Below, piece by piece: positions 1-8,251 of a stretch of 64,000 nucleotides of DNA. The DNA is from Chelatococcus caeni. Its GTDB lineage: Bacteria > Pseudomonadota > Alphaproteobacteria > Rhizobiales > Beijerinckiaceae. The notes under the pieces are model-generated. The model saw only the letters and a program-made list of their open reading frames with translations. It searched no databases and had not been told where the DNA came from. A program made the position numbers and the translations under genes. The stretch lies in NCBI RefSeq assembly GCF_014196925.1, contig NZ_JACIEN010000001.1:434001-498000 (forward strand), read 5' to 3'. Each line of letters begins with the position of its first letter. Position 1 is the first letter of the stretch.

Positions 1-2
1 CG

Positions 3-257
3 GAGGAGGCCGGCGCCATCTTCATCAAGCTCGATGCGCTCGACGGCTCGGTGCGGCTCTTCGGCCCGGCGCCGCAATATGCCGTCGAGGACAGGGGCGC
101 GGACCGGCTCTTCATCGAGCTGCCGCTCAAGGGCGACATCCCGGCGCTGGCGGCGGAGGAGAAGCTGCAGCGCGAGATCTCCTTCGATCCCGACCTGTGG
201 GTGGTCGAGGTCGAGGACCGGGCCGGGCGCCATTTCCTGAACGTCGTCGAAGTCTGA
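3..257 (+). CDS. DUF1491 family protein (5' end outside window)
   Basis: The reading frame is open from the left edge and ends at TGA 255-257, leaving the last 84 residues. The visible part contains AIFIKLDALDGSVRLFGPAP near its start and FDPDLWVVEVEDRAGR near its end, both characteristic of the small DUF1491 proteins of alphaproteobacteria (about 110 residues, so roughly a quarter is missing). No function is known for the family. It converges with the DUF2336 gene, whose stop lies 27 bases away. Confidence 0.75.
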   Translation, partial: EEAGAIFIKLDALDGSVRLFGPAPQYAVEDRGADRLFIELPLKGDIPALAAEEKLQREISFDPDLWVVEVEDRAGRHFLNVVEV

Positions 258-284
258 GGCCTTCGCCGGGCGCCGCGAGGCCGG

Positions 285-1409
285 TCAGCCCTGCCGACGC
301 ACCGGTTCCCTTTCGACCTTCGCGGGCTGCGAGGCGTCCGTCGCCGCGCGCTCCGGCGATCCCGACGGCGCCATCGCCGGCACGTGGCTCGTGCCGCGGC
401 CGCCTGCACGGTCGAGGCGCCTGCCGAGGCAGGCTTCGAGCGCGAGGAGGGCGGTTTCGGCATCGGTGGTGCGGACGCGCTCCGTGAGGGTGAAGACCGT
501 CTCCACCGAACGGGCGATGGTGGGTTCGAGGGTGAGGAAGATGCGCACCGCCTCGTCCGGCGTCAGGCCGGCGACGATGAGTGCCAGCGCCAGAAGCTCG
601 CCGGACGGGTCCGTCAGCACCCGCGCGGCCCCTTCCGCATCGAGCCCGATCGTCGTCGCGATGACGACGCCGAAGCCGAGCCGGTCGTGATCGGAGGCAT
701 GGCCGATGAGCGCCCGGGTCACGGCCGACCCGGCGGGGCGCGTACGGCGCGGCGCGACGCGGGCCTGTTCGGCAAGCCGCGCGAGAATATCCTTGCGCTG
801 CCCGGCCGGAGCGAAGGGCAGAAGAGCCGCCGCGTCCAGTGCGGGCAGGTCGGGGCGGGCGAGCAGGGCGCAGGCGAGGGGGGCGTGCTGCCGCGCCCGC
901 GTGGTCAGGTCGCGCAAGACCTCGTCGGGTACGGGGGCGGCGGTATTGCGCGCGATCGCCAGCATGATCGCTTCGTCGCCCAGCGCGGCGAGTTCCCGGA
1001 CAGTAGCGGCCGGCAGGTCGGCGCGCGTCGCCAGAGCGGGAAGAAGCTGCCGGTCTCCTGACGCCAGCACCTCCCCGCGCCACCGGTCCGGCAGGGTAGG
1101 CATCGCCGCGATGACGGCCGCCGCCGCATCGCCGCCGCTGCGCAGGAGTGTCTCGAGCACCGCCCTTGGCGCAGCCGGATGGCCGGCAAGCGCCTGCGCC
1201 ACGAAGGCGCGGGTATCGGCATCGACGAGGGGGATGAGGCCGCACGCCAATGTGGTGAAGGTCACGATGTCGTCGCCCGAATGGGAGGCGGCGTCGAGAA
1301 ACAGCCGTGTATGGACGCGCAGCAGCGTCGGGCGAGCCTCGGCCGCGCCCGAGCCGGCGAGGTCGGCCAGGCCCGACAGATCACGATCGCGCAGCGAAGA
1401 CTCGTCCAT
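285..1409 (-). CDS. DUF2336 domain protein
   Basis: This 374-residue protein is rich in Ala and Leu, with helical repeat-like character and no signal peptide or membrane segment. The body (for example LFLDAASHSGDDIVTFTTLA and LALIVAGLTPDEAVRIFLTL) resembles the DUF2336 family of alphaproteobacteria, whose role is unknown. The frame stays open to ATG 1478, but I prefer ATG 1409 (MDESSLRDRD) because the family-like sequence begins there and the added 23 residues look like translated leader. The C-terminal 50 residues are low-complexity and charged. It is transcribed away from the small ORF at 1587. TTAACC-type motifs lie in the shared upstream region. Confidence 0.7.
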   Translation of the reverse strand: MDESSLRDRDLSGLADLAGSGAAEARPTLLRVHTRLFLDAASHSGDDIVTFTTLACGLIPLVDADTRAFVAQALAGHPAAPRAVLETLLRSGGDAAAAVIAAMPTLPDRWRGEVLASGDRQLLPALATRADLPAATVRELAALGDEAIMLAIARNTAAPVPDEVLRDLTTRARQHAPLACALLARPDLPALDAAALLPFAPAGQRKDILARLAEQARVAPRRTRPAGSAVTRALIGHASDHDRLGFGVVIATTIGLDAEGAARVLTDPSGELLALALIVAGLTPDEAVRIFLTLEPTIARSVETVFTLTERVRTTDAETALLALEACLGRRLDRAGGRGTSHVPAMAPSGSPERAATDASQPAKVEREPVRRQG

Positions 1410-1459
1410 GAGGGTGAAACAAAACTGTGAACGCGGCGTTCGATAATGGCAGCCCCTGC

Positions 1460-1474
1460 TTAGCGTCGGGTTAA
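1460..1474. promoter_or_regulatory. possible CtrA-like box (TTAG-N7-TTAA)
   Basis: TTAG, seven bases, then TTAA, one mismatch from the TTAA-N7-TTAA consensus of the alphaproteobacterial cell-cycle regulator CtrA. It lies in the 177-base region between the divergent DUF2336 gene and the small ORF at 1587. Two further TTAACC half-sites occur nearby (1471-1476 and 1517-1522). The motif is short and could be chance, though AT-rich words are rare in this window. Confidence 0.25.
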
Positions 1475-1586
1475 CCATCGCGGGCCGGGCCGTCGCGCAG
1501 GACGCGTCAACGATTTGTTAACCTTGACGAATGCTTAATGCCGACGATGTCGGCGTGGGGATTCTCGAACCGGCTTGGAGGGCGAA

Positions 1587-1817
1587 ATGAGCGACATCGC
1601 CGGCCACAGTGGAGACAATCTCGTCGCCTTTCCGATGGCACGCCGCCTCGAACGCGCACCGGCTCCGCCGGAGGAGTGCGGCACGATCCTGCTGTTCACG
1701 GGCGTGCGCTACAGCCGCTGGGGCAGCGACGATGCCGATCCCGCCGGCCGCTCTGGCGGCGGCGCGACGCCGGGACGCTCGCAGCGGACCGGGCGCAGCC
1801 TCGTCCGCGGATCCTGA
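1587..1817 (+). CDS. small conserved hypothetical protein
   Basis: A 76-residue protein starting MSDIAGHSGDNLVAFPMARR. The ATG at 1587 is preceded by a good ribosome-binding site, GGAGGG, at 1577-1582. The central part, CGTILLFTGVRYSRW, resembles a short motif I associate with tiny Hyphomicrobiales hypothetical proteins. The C-terminal third is Gly/Arg/Ser-rich and probably disordered. There is no signal peptide or membrane segment. It ends 6 bases before the stop of the convergent DUF1254 gene. Function unknown. Confidence 0.55.
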   Translation: MSDIAGHSGDNLVAFPMARRLERAPAPPEECGTILLFTGVRYSRWGSDDADPAGRSGGGATPGRSQRTGRSLVRGS

Positions 1818-1823
1818 GCCCGG

Positions 1824-2384
1824 CTAGTCGGCTTCGCCCATGCACTCCATCGCCGCCGCGCGCTCGCGCGCCTCGGGCAGGCCGCTCGGGTAGGCGGCGA
1901 GCGCCCGCACCACCACCAGCCCCTGCATTCGCGGCGAGACGAAGCGCAGCTCCTGGCTCGCCTCGTCACCGCGCCCCGTGGCCAGCGCCTCGTCGTGCTG
2001 CTGGCGGGTCATCACGATGAGGGACACGACGCCGTCCACCGCCGTGCGATCGGTGACGGAATAGAGGACGGTGCCGTCGCGCCCGTGGACGGAGAGGGAG
2101 CCGAAGCCCTCCGGCATCGGCGCCGAGACGCGCAGCGGCGCATCGGTGATGTCGAATGCACACACCGCCATCGCCACAGCGGGGTCGGCAAACGGTACGC
2201 CCCCATCATCCGCCTGCTCGGTGAGAAGCCGCGTCTCGCCGGGAGCGAGCGCCGCGGCATGGCGGTCGTAGGCGCTGTTGCCGGCCAGCGTCGGCATGGC
2301 GAGGACGATGGCGAGATGCGTCATGCCGCCGAGCACGAGGCCGGCGGCGAGCGCGATCGCGAAGGAGCCGACAAGGCGTCTCAC
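1824..2384 (-). CDS. DUF1254 domain protein, membrane-anchored
   Basis: A 186-residue protein with one N-terminal hydrophobic segment (about residues 5-30, AIALAAGLVLGGMTHLAIVL), acting as signal anchor, followed by a periplasmic domain of the DUF1254 type. Its ATG overlaps the stop of the preceding DUF1214 gene in an ATGA arrangement, so the two are translated together. Such DUF1214/DUF1254 two-gene pairs are common in Hyphomicrobiales, and their job is not known. Here each domain is a separate short protein, whereas in other bacteria both occur in one longer polypeptide. Confidence 0.7.
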   Translation of the reverse strand: MRRLVGSFAIALAAGLVLGGMTHLAIVLAMPTLAGNSAYDRHAAALAPGETRLLTEQADDGGVPFADPAVAMAVCAFDITDAPLRVSAPMPEGFGSLSVHGRDGTVLYSVTDRTAVDGVVSLIVMTRQQHDEALATGRGDEASQELRFVSPRMQGLVVVRALAAYPSGLPEARERAAAMECMGEAD

Positions 2385-3058
2385 GTGCAGTCTCCGCGGA
2401 CGATGCGCGGCATGGCCGCCGGCTCGATGGCCGCCGCATCGGCCGACTGGGGCGAATCATAGAGCCGCAGGGCGAGGACAAAGCGGCCGGCGGGCGGCAG
2501 AGGCAGCCAGTTTCCCGGCGATACGCGACGCGAGAGCGCGATCTGCGCTTCGCCGCTCGGCGCCCGCAGCACCTCCGCCGAGGTGAGGCCGGCACGCGGA
2601 CCGTGCATCCTTCCGGCGGTGTCGTAGACGGTGAGCGTCCAGGCGCGGGCGGCCGGCATGGCGCCGCCGACCCTGTAGCTGCACGCGGCCTGTAGCGGTC
2701 GCCCTGCGTCATCCCAGGCGGCGAGGAACTCGAGGCCTTCGCCGGTGCCGAGCGGCAGCGCCCCCGAGCGCACCGTGATCGCGCGTGCGTAAGGATCGAC
2801 GTCGCGCCCGCCGAGGGCAGGCCACGTGACCCAGGAGCCGACCGACAAGGCGCCGAGCGGTGGGCGGCCGGATGTCGCCCAGTCCGCACTCAGGACGCCG
2901 GTGAGGGCGCCGATGGCGAAGGTCATGAGGATGCACAGGATCGCAGGCACGGATCTCGTCGCGTGAGGCCGCCGGGGGAGGGGGGCATACCAGCCCGCCG
3001 AGGCCCCCCTCGTCAACCGCTCCGCAGGCGCCTTTCCGGCATCGGCTTGGGTGATCAC
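2381..3058 (-). CDS. DUF1214 domain protein, membrane-anchored
   Basis: A 225-residue protein with a hydrophobic segment at about residues 38-58 and a periplasmic DUF1214 domain after it (WTLTVYDTAGR, GNWLPLPPAGRFVLALRLYD). It is the partner of the DUF1254 gene, with which it shares an ATGA overlap. The frame begins at GTG 3058, only 9 bases from the stop of the penicillin-binding protein gene, suggesting one transcript. The first 35 residues before the membrane segment are untypical, so a later start is possible. Function unknown. Confidence 0.65.
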   Translation of the reverse strand: MITQADAGKAPAERLTRGASAGWYAPLPRRPHATRSVPAILCILMTFAIGALTGVLSADWATSGRPPLGALSVGSWVTWPALGGRDVDPYARAITVRSGALPLGTGEGLEFLAAWDDAGRPLQAACSYRVGGAMPAARAWTLTVYDTAGRMHGPRAGLTSAEVLRAPSGEAQIALSRRVSPGNWLPLPPAGRFVLALRLYDSPQSADAAAIEPAAMPRIVRGDCT

Positions 3059-3067
3059 TGCAGCGTC

Positions 3068-5284
3068 TCAGGGAAGGGCGATGCGCCCGCCGAGCGCCCG
3101 CACGCCGTCCTGCGCCATCTGGGCCGATCCCCCGGCCCGGGCGTCGGTGGCTTGCCGGTCCGGACGCGCCGGCTGGCGCAGGAGGTTGCCGATGCTCTCG
3201 ATGACTTCGAACGAGCGCCGGGAGAGATTGCCGCCGCTCGACGGGGTGGCGCCGGCATCCTTGTTGTCGCCGGCCTGGGCGACGGCGCCGGCCCCGCCGT
3301 CGAGGCCGGGCAGCAGGCCGGTTTCGGCTTCGGAGCCCTGATGCGCGAAGGCCATCACTTCGCGCCAGGTCATCGCCGGCAGGGTGCCGCCGGTCATCCG
3401 GTTGGTCGAGGTGTAATCGTCGTTGCCGAACCATACGGCCGTGACGAGACGCCGCGAGTAGCCGACGAACCAGGCGTCGCGATAGGCGTTGGTCGTGCCG
3501 GTCTTGCCGGCGGCCTGCAGGCCCTCGATGATGGCGCGGCGGCCGGTGCCGGCCTCCACCACCTTGTTCAGCATGAAATTCATGTCCGCGACCACGGAGG
3601 TCGCCACCACCTGCTCGGCCGGCTTCGCATTGGCGTCGTGGCGCCAGATCGTCTCGCCGTGGTTGTTGCGCACGTCGAGCGCGACATAGGGCCGGGCGCG
3701 CCGCCCCCCGTTGGCGAGGACGGCATAGCCGGCCGCCATGTCGAGGACCGTCACCTCGGCGGCGCCGATCGGCAGGGAGGTCGTATCCTTCAGCTCGGTC
3801 GTCAGCCCCATGGCCCGGCACATCTCGATGATCTTGGCGCGCCCGGCCTTGGCATTGCCCTTGCCGAGCGCCAGCGACATGCGCACCGGAATGGTGTTGA
3901 TCGAGCGCGCCAGGGCCGAGGTGAGCGGCATCGCCCCGGCATAGGAGCGGGTGTAGTTGTTGGGGCACCAGTTGCCGATGCACACCGGCGCGTCGACGAC
4001 GGTGCTGTTCGGCTTGTAGAGCCCCGCGGCGAGCGCCGCGGTATAGACGAAGGGCTTGAAGGCGGACCCGGGCTGGCGAAGGGCATCCGTCGCCCGGTTG
4101 AACTGGCTCGTGCCGTAGTCGCGGCCGCCAACCATGGCGCGCGCCGCCCCGTCCGGGTCGAGCACGACGATGGCGCCCTGCTTCGCGCCATAGGTCTTGC
4201 CGTGCTGGCGCAGGCCGTTTTCGAGGGCTTCCTCCGCGCGCTTCTGGATGGCCGGGTCGAGCGGCGTCTTGACGGTGAGCACGCGTTCGGGGCCGAACAG
4301 GCCGTCGCGCGCCATCTTCTGCACCTCGCCGAAGGCCCAGTCGAGATAATAGTCGGGGCTGAGGTCGCGATGCCGGTCCACGGGCGTCGCCGGGTTGCGC
4401 CGCGCCGACAGCATCTGGCCTTCGGAGATGAAGCCGGCCTCGACCATGTTGGCGAGCACGTCGTTGGCGCGGGCGCGCGCCGCCGGCAGGTTGACGTGCG
4501 GTGCAAAGCGCGTCGGCGCCTTGAAGAGGCCGGCCAGCATCGCCGCCTCCGCGATGCTGATGTCCTTGACGTTCTTGCCGAAGTAGAACTCCGCCGCCGC
4601 CGCGACGCCGAAGGTGCCGCCGCCCATATAGGCCCGGTCGAGATACAGCTTGAGGATCTCGTTCTTGGTGAGGCGCGTCTCGAGCCAGACGGCGAGGAAG
4701 GCTTCCTTGACCTTGCGCTCGATGGAGCGCTCGTTGTTGAGGAAGAGGTTCTTGGCGAGCTGCTGCGTGATGGACGAGCCGCCCTGCACCACGCCCGAGG
4801 CGCGGGCGTTCGCCGACAGGGCGCGCATGGTGCCGATGAAGTCGATGCCGAAATGGCTGTAGAAGCGGCGGTCCTCGGTCGCCAGAACCGCCTTGATCAG
4901 GTGGTCGGGCAATTCCTCGAGCTTGAGGGAATCGTCGTGCAGGATGCCCCGCTTGCCGACTTCGTTGCCGTAGCGATCGAGGAAGGTGACGGCCAGCTCC
5001 TGCTGCTTCAGCCAGTCCTCGCTCGTCTCGCGGAAGGCGGGCAGGGCGAGCGCCAGCATGACGACGCAACCGGCCGTGCCGATGTTCACGGCCTCGCTGG
5101 CGCCTTCGAACGCAAGACGCCAGCCGCCGCGCACGGCGAAACGGTCGAACAGGCTGGAAAAATTCACCCACGCCTCGCCCGCGCGCTGGCCGGCGGTGTA
5201 GAGGGAGGCATCGATCCACGAATCGACTGCGAGCGCGGCGCGCTTGATGCGCATCAGAAGCGTCGTCTCGCCGAAGAATGCCAC
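3068..5284 (-). CDS. class A penicillin-binding protein (PBP1A family)
   Basis: A bifunctional peptidoglycan synthase that polymerises lipid II and cross-links stem peptides at the inner membrane. It has 738 residues. A membrane anchor lies around residues 70-86. The glycosyltransferase domain follows, with the catalytic Glu in ATEDRRFYSHFG (about E137) and the QGGSSITQQLAKNL motif at 167-180. The transpeptidase domain has all three penicillin-binding motifs: SAFK (407-410), SIN (461-463) and KTGTT (594-598). The start is a GTG at 5284 without a clear ribosome-binding site. ATG 5254 is an alternative that would remove 10 residues. It leads a minus-strand group with the DUF1214 and DUF1254 genes. 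Confidence 0.92.
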   Translation of the reverse strand: MAFFGETTLLMRIKRAALAVDSWIDASLYTAGQRAGEAWVNFSSLFDRFAVRGGWRLAFEGASEAVNIGTAGCVVMLALALPAFRETSEDWLKQQELAVTFLDRYGNEVGKRGILHDDSLKLEELPDHLIKAVLATEDRRFYSHFGIDFIGTMRALSANARASGVVQGGSSITQQLAKNLFLNNERSIERKVKEAFLAVWLETRLTKNEILKLYLDRAYMGGGTFGVAAAAEFYFGKNVKDISIAEAAMLAGLFKAPTRFAPHVNLPAARARANDVLANMVEAGFISEGQMLSARRNPATPVDRHRDLSPDYYLDWAFGEVQKMARDGLFGPERVLTVKTPLDPAIQKRAEEALENGLRQHGKTYGAKQGAIVVLDPDGAARAMVGGRDYGTSQFNRATDALRQPGSAFKPFVYTAALAAGLYKPNSTVVDAPVCIGNWCPNNYTRSYAGAMPLTSALARSINTIPVRMSLALGKGNAKAGRAKIIEMCRAMGLTTELKDTTSLPIGAAEVTVLDMAAGYAVLANGGRRARPYVALDVRNNHGETIWRHDANAKPAEQVVATSVVADMNFMLNKVVEAGTGRRAIIEGLQAAGKTGTTNAYRDAWFVGYSRRLVTAVWFGNDDYTSTNRMTGGTLPAMTWREVMAFAHQGSEAETGLLPGLDGGAGAVAQAGDNKDAGATPSSGGNLSRRSFEVIESIGNLLRQPARPDRQATDARAGGSAQMAQDGVRALGGRIALP

Positions 5285-5446
5285 GGTGGTCTACTCTTAA
5301 GTCCGGACGCGAATATAAGACGCCGATCCGGCGCCTCATTCTGCTGATAGCAGCACTTATCGTATTGCGCGACGGAGGCTAAAGCAAAAGGTGCATTCGC
5401 ACATTCAGGACAACGAAAGGGGCGGCCAGAGGCCGGCCGGGCACGC

Positions 5447-5932
5447 ATGAAGGACGACACGCCGTTCTGGCGCCTCAAGACGCTGGAGGAGATGACGGCC
5501 GGCGAATGGGAGAGCCTGTGCGACGGCTGCGGCCGCTGCTGCCTCGTCAAGCTGGAGGACGAGGACAGCGGCGACATCCTCTTCACCGACGTCGGCTGCA
5601 CGCTGCTCGACGGCGAGAGCTGCCGGTGCCGCAACTACCCCGAGCGCCAGGGCATCGTCCCCGATTGCGTGCGCCTGACGCCGGACGTGGTGCGCACGCT
5701 CACCTGGCTGCCGCCGACCTGCGCCTATCGCCTGGTGCGCGAGGGAAGCGACCTCTACTGGTGGCATCCGCTCGTCTCGGGCGATCCGGAGACGGTGCAC
5801 ATGGCCGGCGTCTCCGTGCGCGGCCGCGTCTCGGCCAGCGAGGACGACGTCAGCCTCGACGACATCGTCGATTACATCGTGACCTGGCCGATGCGCGTGC
5901 CCAAGGCGGCCCGAAGGTCCGGGCCGCGCTAG
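5447..5932 (+). CDS. YcgN family cysteine cluster protein (UPF0260)
   Basis: A 161-residue soluble protein with the cysteine pattern of the YcgN/UPF0260 family: CDGCGRCC near residues 25-32, then [17 protein letters not shown] and a further Cys in IVPDC. This arrangement suggests metal or Fe-S binding, but the activity of the family is not established. The protein is of normal family length. It diverges from the penicillin-binding protein gene across a 162-base region. Confidence 0.88.
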   Translation: MKDDTPFWRLKTLEEMTAGEWESLCDGCGRCCLVKLEDEDSGDILFTDVGCTLLDGESCRCRNYPERQGIVPDCVRLTPDVVRTLTWLPPTCAYRLVREGSDLYWWHPLVSGDPETVHMAGVSVRGRVSASEDDVSLDDIVDYIVTWPMRVPKAARRSGPR

Positions 5933-5950
5933 CTGGGCTGGGGCTTCGCC

Positions 5951-5971
5951 GTCCGGGCTGGGCGCCCGGAC
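5951..5971. terminator. GC hairpin between convergent genes
   Basis: GTCCGGG and CCCGGAC form a 7-bp stem around a 7-base loop, in the 149-base gap between the convergent YcgN-family and GFA-family genes. There is no run of T after it on either strand, so an intrinsic terminator is only possible. Confidence 0.3.
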
Positions 5972-6081
5972 AGGAAACGGGACGAAGAAAACCTTCGCGT
6001 CGCTCACCGGCCCTCGAGGCAATGCTGCCCGCTGCCGAAAAGTACCTTGAACGTCAGGCCGGATGCGCGGGGGCTCCTTGC

Positions 6082-6540
6082 CTACCCCGCCCATTCCGCA
6101 TAGGCCTTCACCAGTCCTTCATACTGGTCCATTTCCGGGAAGGTCTCGAAGCTCTCCACAGCGCCCGTCTCCGCGAACGGCAGCTTCGCCGATGTGTAGG
6201 TTTCCATGAACGGCCGGAACCAGCTGGTATCGTCGAACAGCGTCGGCCGCACGTTGACGAACCAGTCCATGCCCTCCGGCTTCGTGAACATCCACGTCAT
6301 GCAGTGGCCGCAGAAATAGTGGTGGACATCGGGCCCGTGCAGGCCGCCGATCACCGGATCGCCCTTCGTCACCGCGAAGCCGTCGGCGGGAATGATCGCC
6401 GTCAGCGAATAGGCCGAGGACGACATCTTCTGGCAGCCCCGGCAGTGGCAGGCGCTGGTCGCGAGCGGCGGCTTCGTCACGCGGATCTCCACGCGCCCGC
6501 AGCGGCACGATCCTGAAAGCGGCAACGGAATCGGTTTCAT
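6082..6540 (-). CDS. GFA family (CENP-V/glutathione-dependent formaldehyde-activating enzyme-like) protein
   Basis: A 152-residue protein with the zinc-binding layout of the GFA/CENP-V fold: SCRCGRVEIRV at the start, CHCRGCQK in the middle, and CGHC further on, giving the expected Cys clusters for two zinc sites. Members are related to glutathione-dependent formaldehyde-activating enzyme, but most are of unproven activity. ATG 6540 is chosen because of the upstream GGGAG ribosome-binding site. The frame extends further upstream without family similarity. Confidence 0.85.
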   Translation of the reverse strand: MKPIPLPLSGSCRCGRVEIRVTKPPLATSACHCRGCQKMSSSAYSLTAIIPADGFAVTKGDPVIGGLHGPDVHHYFCGHCMTWMFTKPEGMDWFVNVRPTLFDDTSWFRPFMETYTSAKLPFAETGAVESFETFPEMDQYEGLVKAYAEWAG

Positions 6541-6641
6541 GGCAATCTCCCGATGTGGGCGACCGGTATAGCCTATCGGGCAGCCTTGTGCCTCCGCCCC
6601 GCATGCCGCTTCATCGTATTTCTTCCGTCCTTGCAGAGGCA

Positions 6642-7418
6642 TCAACGCCAGACGGCGATCTGCGCCTGGCCGTCGATCTCGGGAATGTCGGTGACCGCGA
6701 GGTCGGGGTTGACGCCATCGTCGCCCGGGAAGGGAGCCACCGCGTCGTTCGATGCCACCCGCGGGCTGCCGGAGCTGAGCACCGTGACCCGCGTGCCGAT
6801 GGGGACGCGGCGGTGGAGGTCGATGATGTCCTGGTTGATGAGGCGGATGCAGCCGCTCGATACGGACTGGCCGATCGACCACGGCTCGTTGGTGCCGTGG
6901 ATGCGGTAGAGCGTGTCACGGTCCCCCTGGTACAGATAGAGCGCGCGGGCGCCGAGCGGGTTGTCCATGCCGCCGGGCATGCCGGCCGCCCATTCGGCGA
7001 GCTCCGGCTGACGGCGAATCATCGAGGCGGGCGGCGTCCAGGTGGGCCAGGCGGCCTTGCGGCGGATGGTGGCATTGCCGCTCCAGCCGAAGCCCTCGCG
7101 TCCCACGCCGACGCCGTAGCGCATGGCCTGTCCGCCCTCCATCACGAGGTAGAGGAAATGGCGGTAGGGATCGACGACGATCGTGCCGGCTTCCTGAGGG
7201 CCGGCGAAGGACACCACCTGGCGCAGGAAGGTGGGATTGATCTGCGTGAGGTCGACCGCCGGGACCGAGTAGGGTTCGGTGGTGATCTCGTCATACATGT
7301 CGAAGTACATCGGGTCGATGCTGGGCCCCTGCGCTACCGGGGGCGGAGCCGTCGTCGTGCAGGCGGCCAGCGCTGCCGGCGCGCCGATCAGGAACGAGCG
7401 GCGGCTGATGGAATGCAT
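6642..7418 (-). CDS. L,D-transpeptidase (ErfK/YbiS/YcfS/YnhG domain)
   Basis: A 258-residue secreted enzyme that would form 3-3 cross-links in peptidoglycan or attach proteins to it. The N-terminus has twin Arg followed by a hydrophobic stretch and Cys (RRSFLIGAPAALAAC), compatible with a Tat or lipoprotein signal. The catalytic motif is HGTNEPW..SSGCIRL, with the active-site Cys in SGCIRL at about residue 190. TIVVDPYRHFLYLV is the usual start of the catalytic domain. Hyphomicrobiales genomes carry many such paralogues. The gene is transcribed away from the GTA cluster. Confidence 0.92.
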   Translation of the reverse strand: MHSISRRSFLIGAPAALAACTTTAPPPVAQGPSIDPMYFDMYDEITTEPYSVPAVDLTQINPTFLRQVVSFAGPQEAGTIVVDPYRHFLYLVMEGGQAMRYGVGVGREGFGWSGNATIRRKAAWPTWTPPASMIRRQPELAEWAAGMPGGMDNPLGARALYLYQGDRDTLYRIHGTNEPWSIGQSVSSGCIRLINQDIIDLHRRVPIGTRVTVLSSGSPRVASNDAVAPFPGDDGVNPDLAVTDIPEIDGQAQIAVWR

Positions 7419-7445
7419 GTGATGTCACCTCGATCGTTGCTTTCG

Positions 7446-7458
7446 GTTCGTATCGAAC
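7446..7458. promoter_or_regulatory. short palindrome upstream of the L,D-transpeptidase gene
   Basis: GTTCG-TAT-CGAAC is a perfect 5+3+5 inverted repeat 28 bases upstream of the start of the transpeptidase gene, in the position of a leader or promoter. It could be an operator, but I cannot assign a regulator. Confidence 0.22.
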
Positions 7459-7691
7459 GTGAAAATGCCGACAATGGGGCCGGGGTGCAGACCCAGCCGG
7501 AATGGTGAATGGCCCACGCCGCGCGAAAGTTCCAGGCCGTGGCGGGCCGGACCATGCCCCTGATCGCCTGCCGCGACATTGCACCGAACGCTGAAGACAT
7601 TTGAACGCCGTGCATTGACCGAACCTTGCGAGGCGCCGGTCGCGCAAGCCCGAACCGTGCTGGATTCACCCGAACGTGAATGCGCGATCGC

Positions 7692-7738
7692 TTATTAGGA
7701 ATTTAATCATTGACTTGCGGGCGGTCATAGGATAGTGT
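7692..7738 (+). promoter_or_regulatory. candidate GTA cluster promoter with CtrA-like box
   Basis: Within the 446-base gene-free region 7419-7864 the only AT-rich stretch is 7690-7740. It holds TTAT-N7-TTAA (7692-7706), one mismatch from the CtrA consensus, then TTGACT at 7710-7715 as a -35 and a weak -10 around 7732-7738. Transcription from here would run into GTA g1, leaving a leader of about 120 bases. CtrA is known to activate GTA expression in Rhodobacter capsulatus. The placement is suggestive, but this is inferred from sequence alone. I see nothing else in the rest of the region apart from the palindrome at 7446-7458. Confidence 0.4.
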
Positions 7739-7864
7739 TCATGCATGCTCCGGATCTGCGCCCGATGGGCCCCTCCGGTCGGTTCATTCCTTTCCCATCG
7801 CCGATGCCGCTTCGCTGCCCTCCGGGGTCGGTCGGAGCATCGTTGCGAACGAGGCAGAACCCGC

Positions 7865-8251
7865 ATGACGACAGATGATGGTGACGCCGCCGGCCGGATG
7901 AGCGCCGGCAGAAGCCGCTGCGCCGGCGAGGCGAAGCGGCGCTCGACGCTCGTGGCACGCCTGTGGCGCGCTGCCGAGCGGCAGGTGCGCGAGATCGAGG
8001 CGCGGGCGAAGACGGTGCGCGGCGATGCCGCCGGGGCCGAGCGCGATGCCCGGGCGCTGGCGACGCTGGCCCGCACCCTGCGCGAACTGACGGAATTCTC
8101 CGCCGAGGCCGGCGGCAAGGCGGCCGGGCGGGAGGGAGACGAGGATGGCGGCGCATTCCGCGAGCTCGATGATTTCCGACGCGAGCTTGCGCGCAAGCTT
8201 GATCGACTGCGCGAGGAGCGGGGCGCTGCCGACCCTGCTCAGCCGTTGTGA
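7865..8251 (+). CDS. GTA g1-like protein (putative small terminase subunit)
   Basis: A 128-residue charged, largely helical protein (AERQVREIEARAKTVRGDAA, then ARALATLARTLRELTEFSAE). It occupies the position of RcGTA g1, directly before the large terminase, where g1 acts as the small terminase that recognises DNA for packaging. Identification is by position and general character more than by strong motifs. The first 20 residues look poorly conserved, and an upstream frame extension to 7745 exists. Its 3' end overlaps the terminase gene by 107 bases, which is unusually long. Confidence 0.65.
   Translation: MTTDDGDAAGRMSAGRSRCAGEAKRRSTLVARLWRAAERQVREIEARAKTVRGDAAGAERDARALATLARTLRELTEFSAEAGGKAAGREGDEDGGAFRELDDFRRELARKLDRLREERGAADPAQPL

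Noticed and set aside
2709-5347. Long open frames on both strands overlapping the penicillin-binding protein gene (876 and 794 residues)
   Set aside because: They are shadows of the PBP1A frame. The real frame has all glycosyltransferase and transpeptidase motifs, and the others have none.
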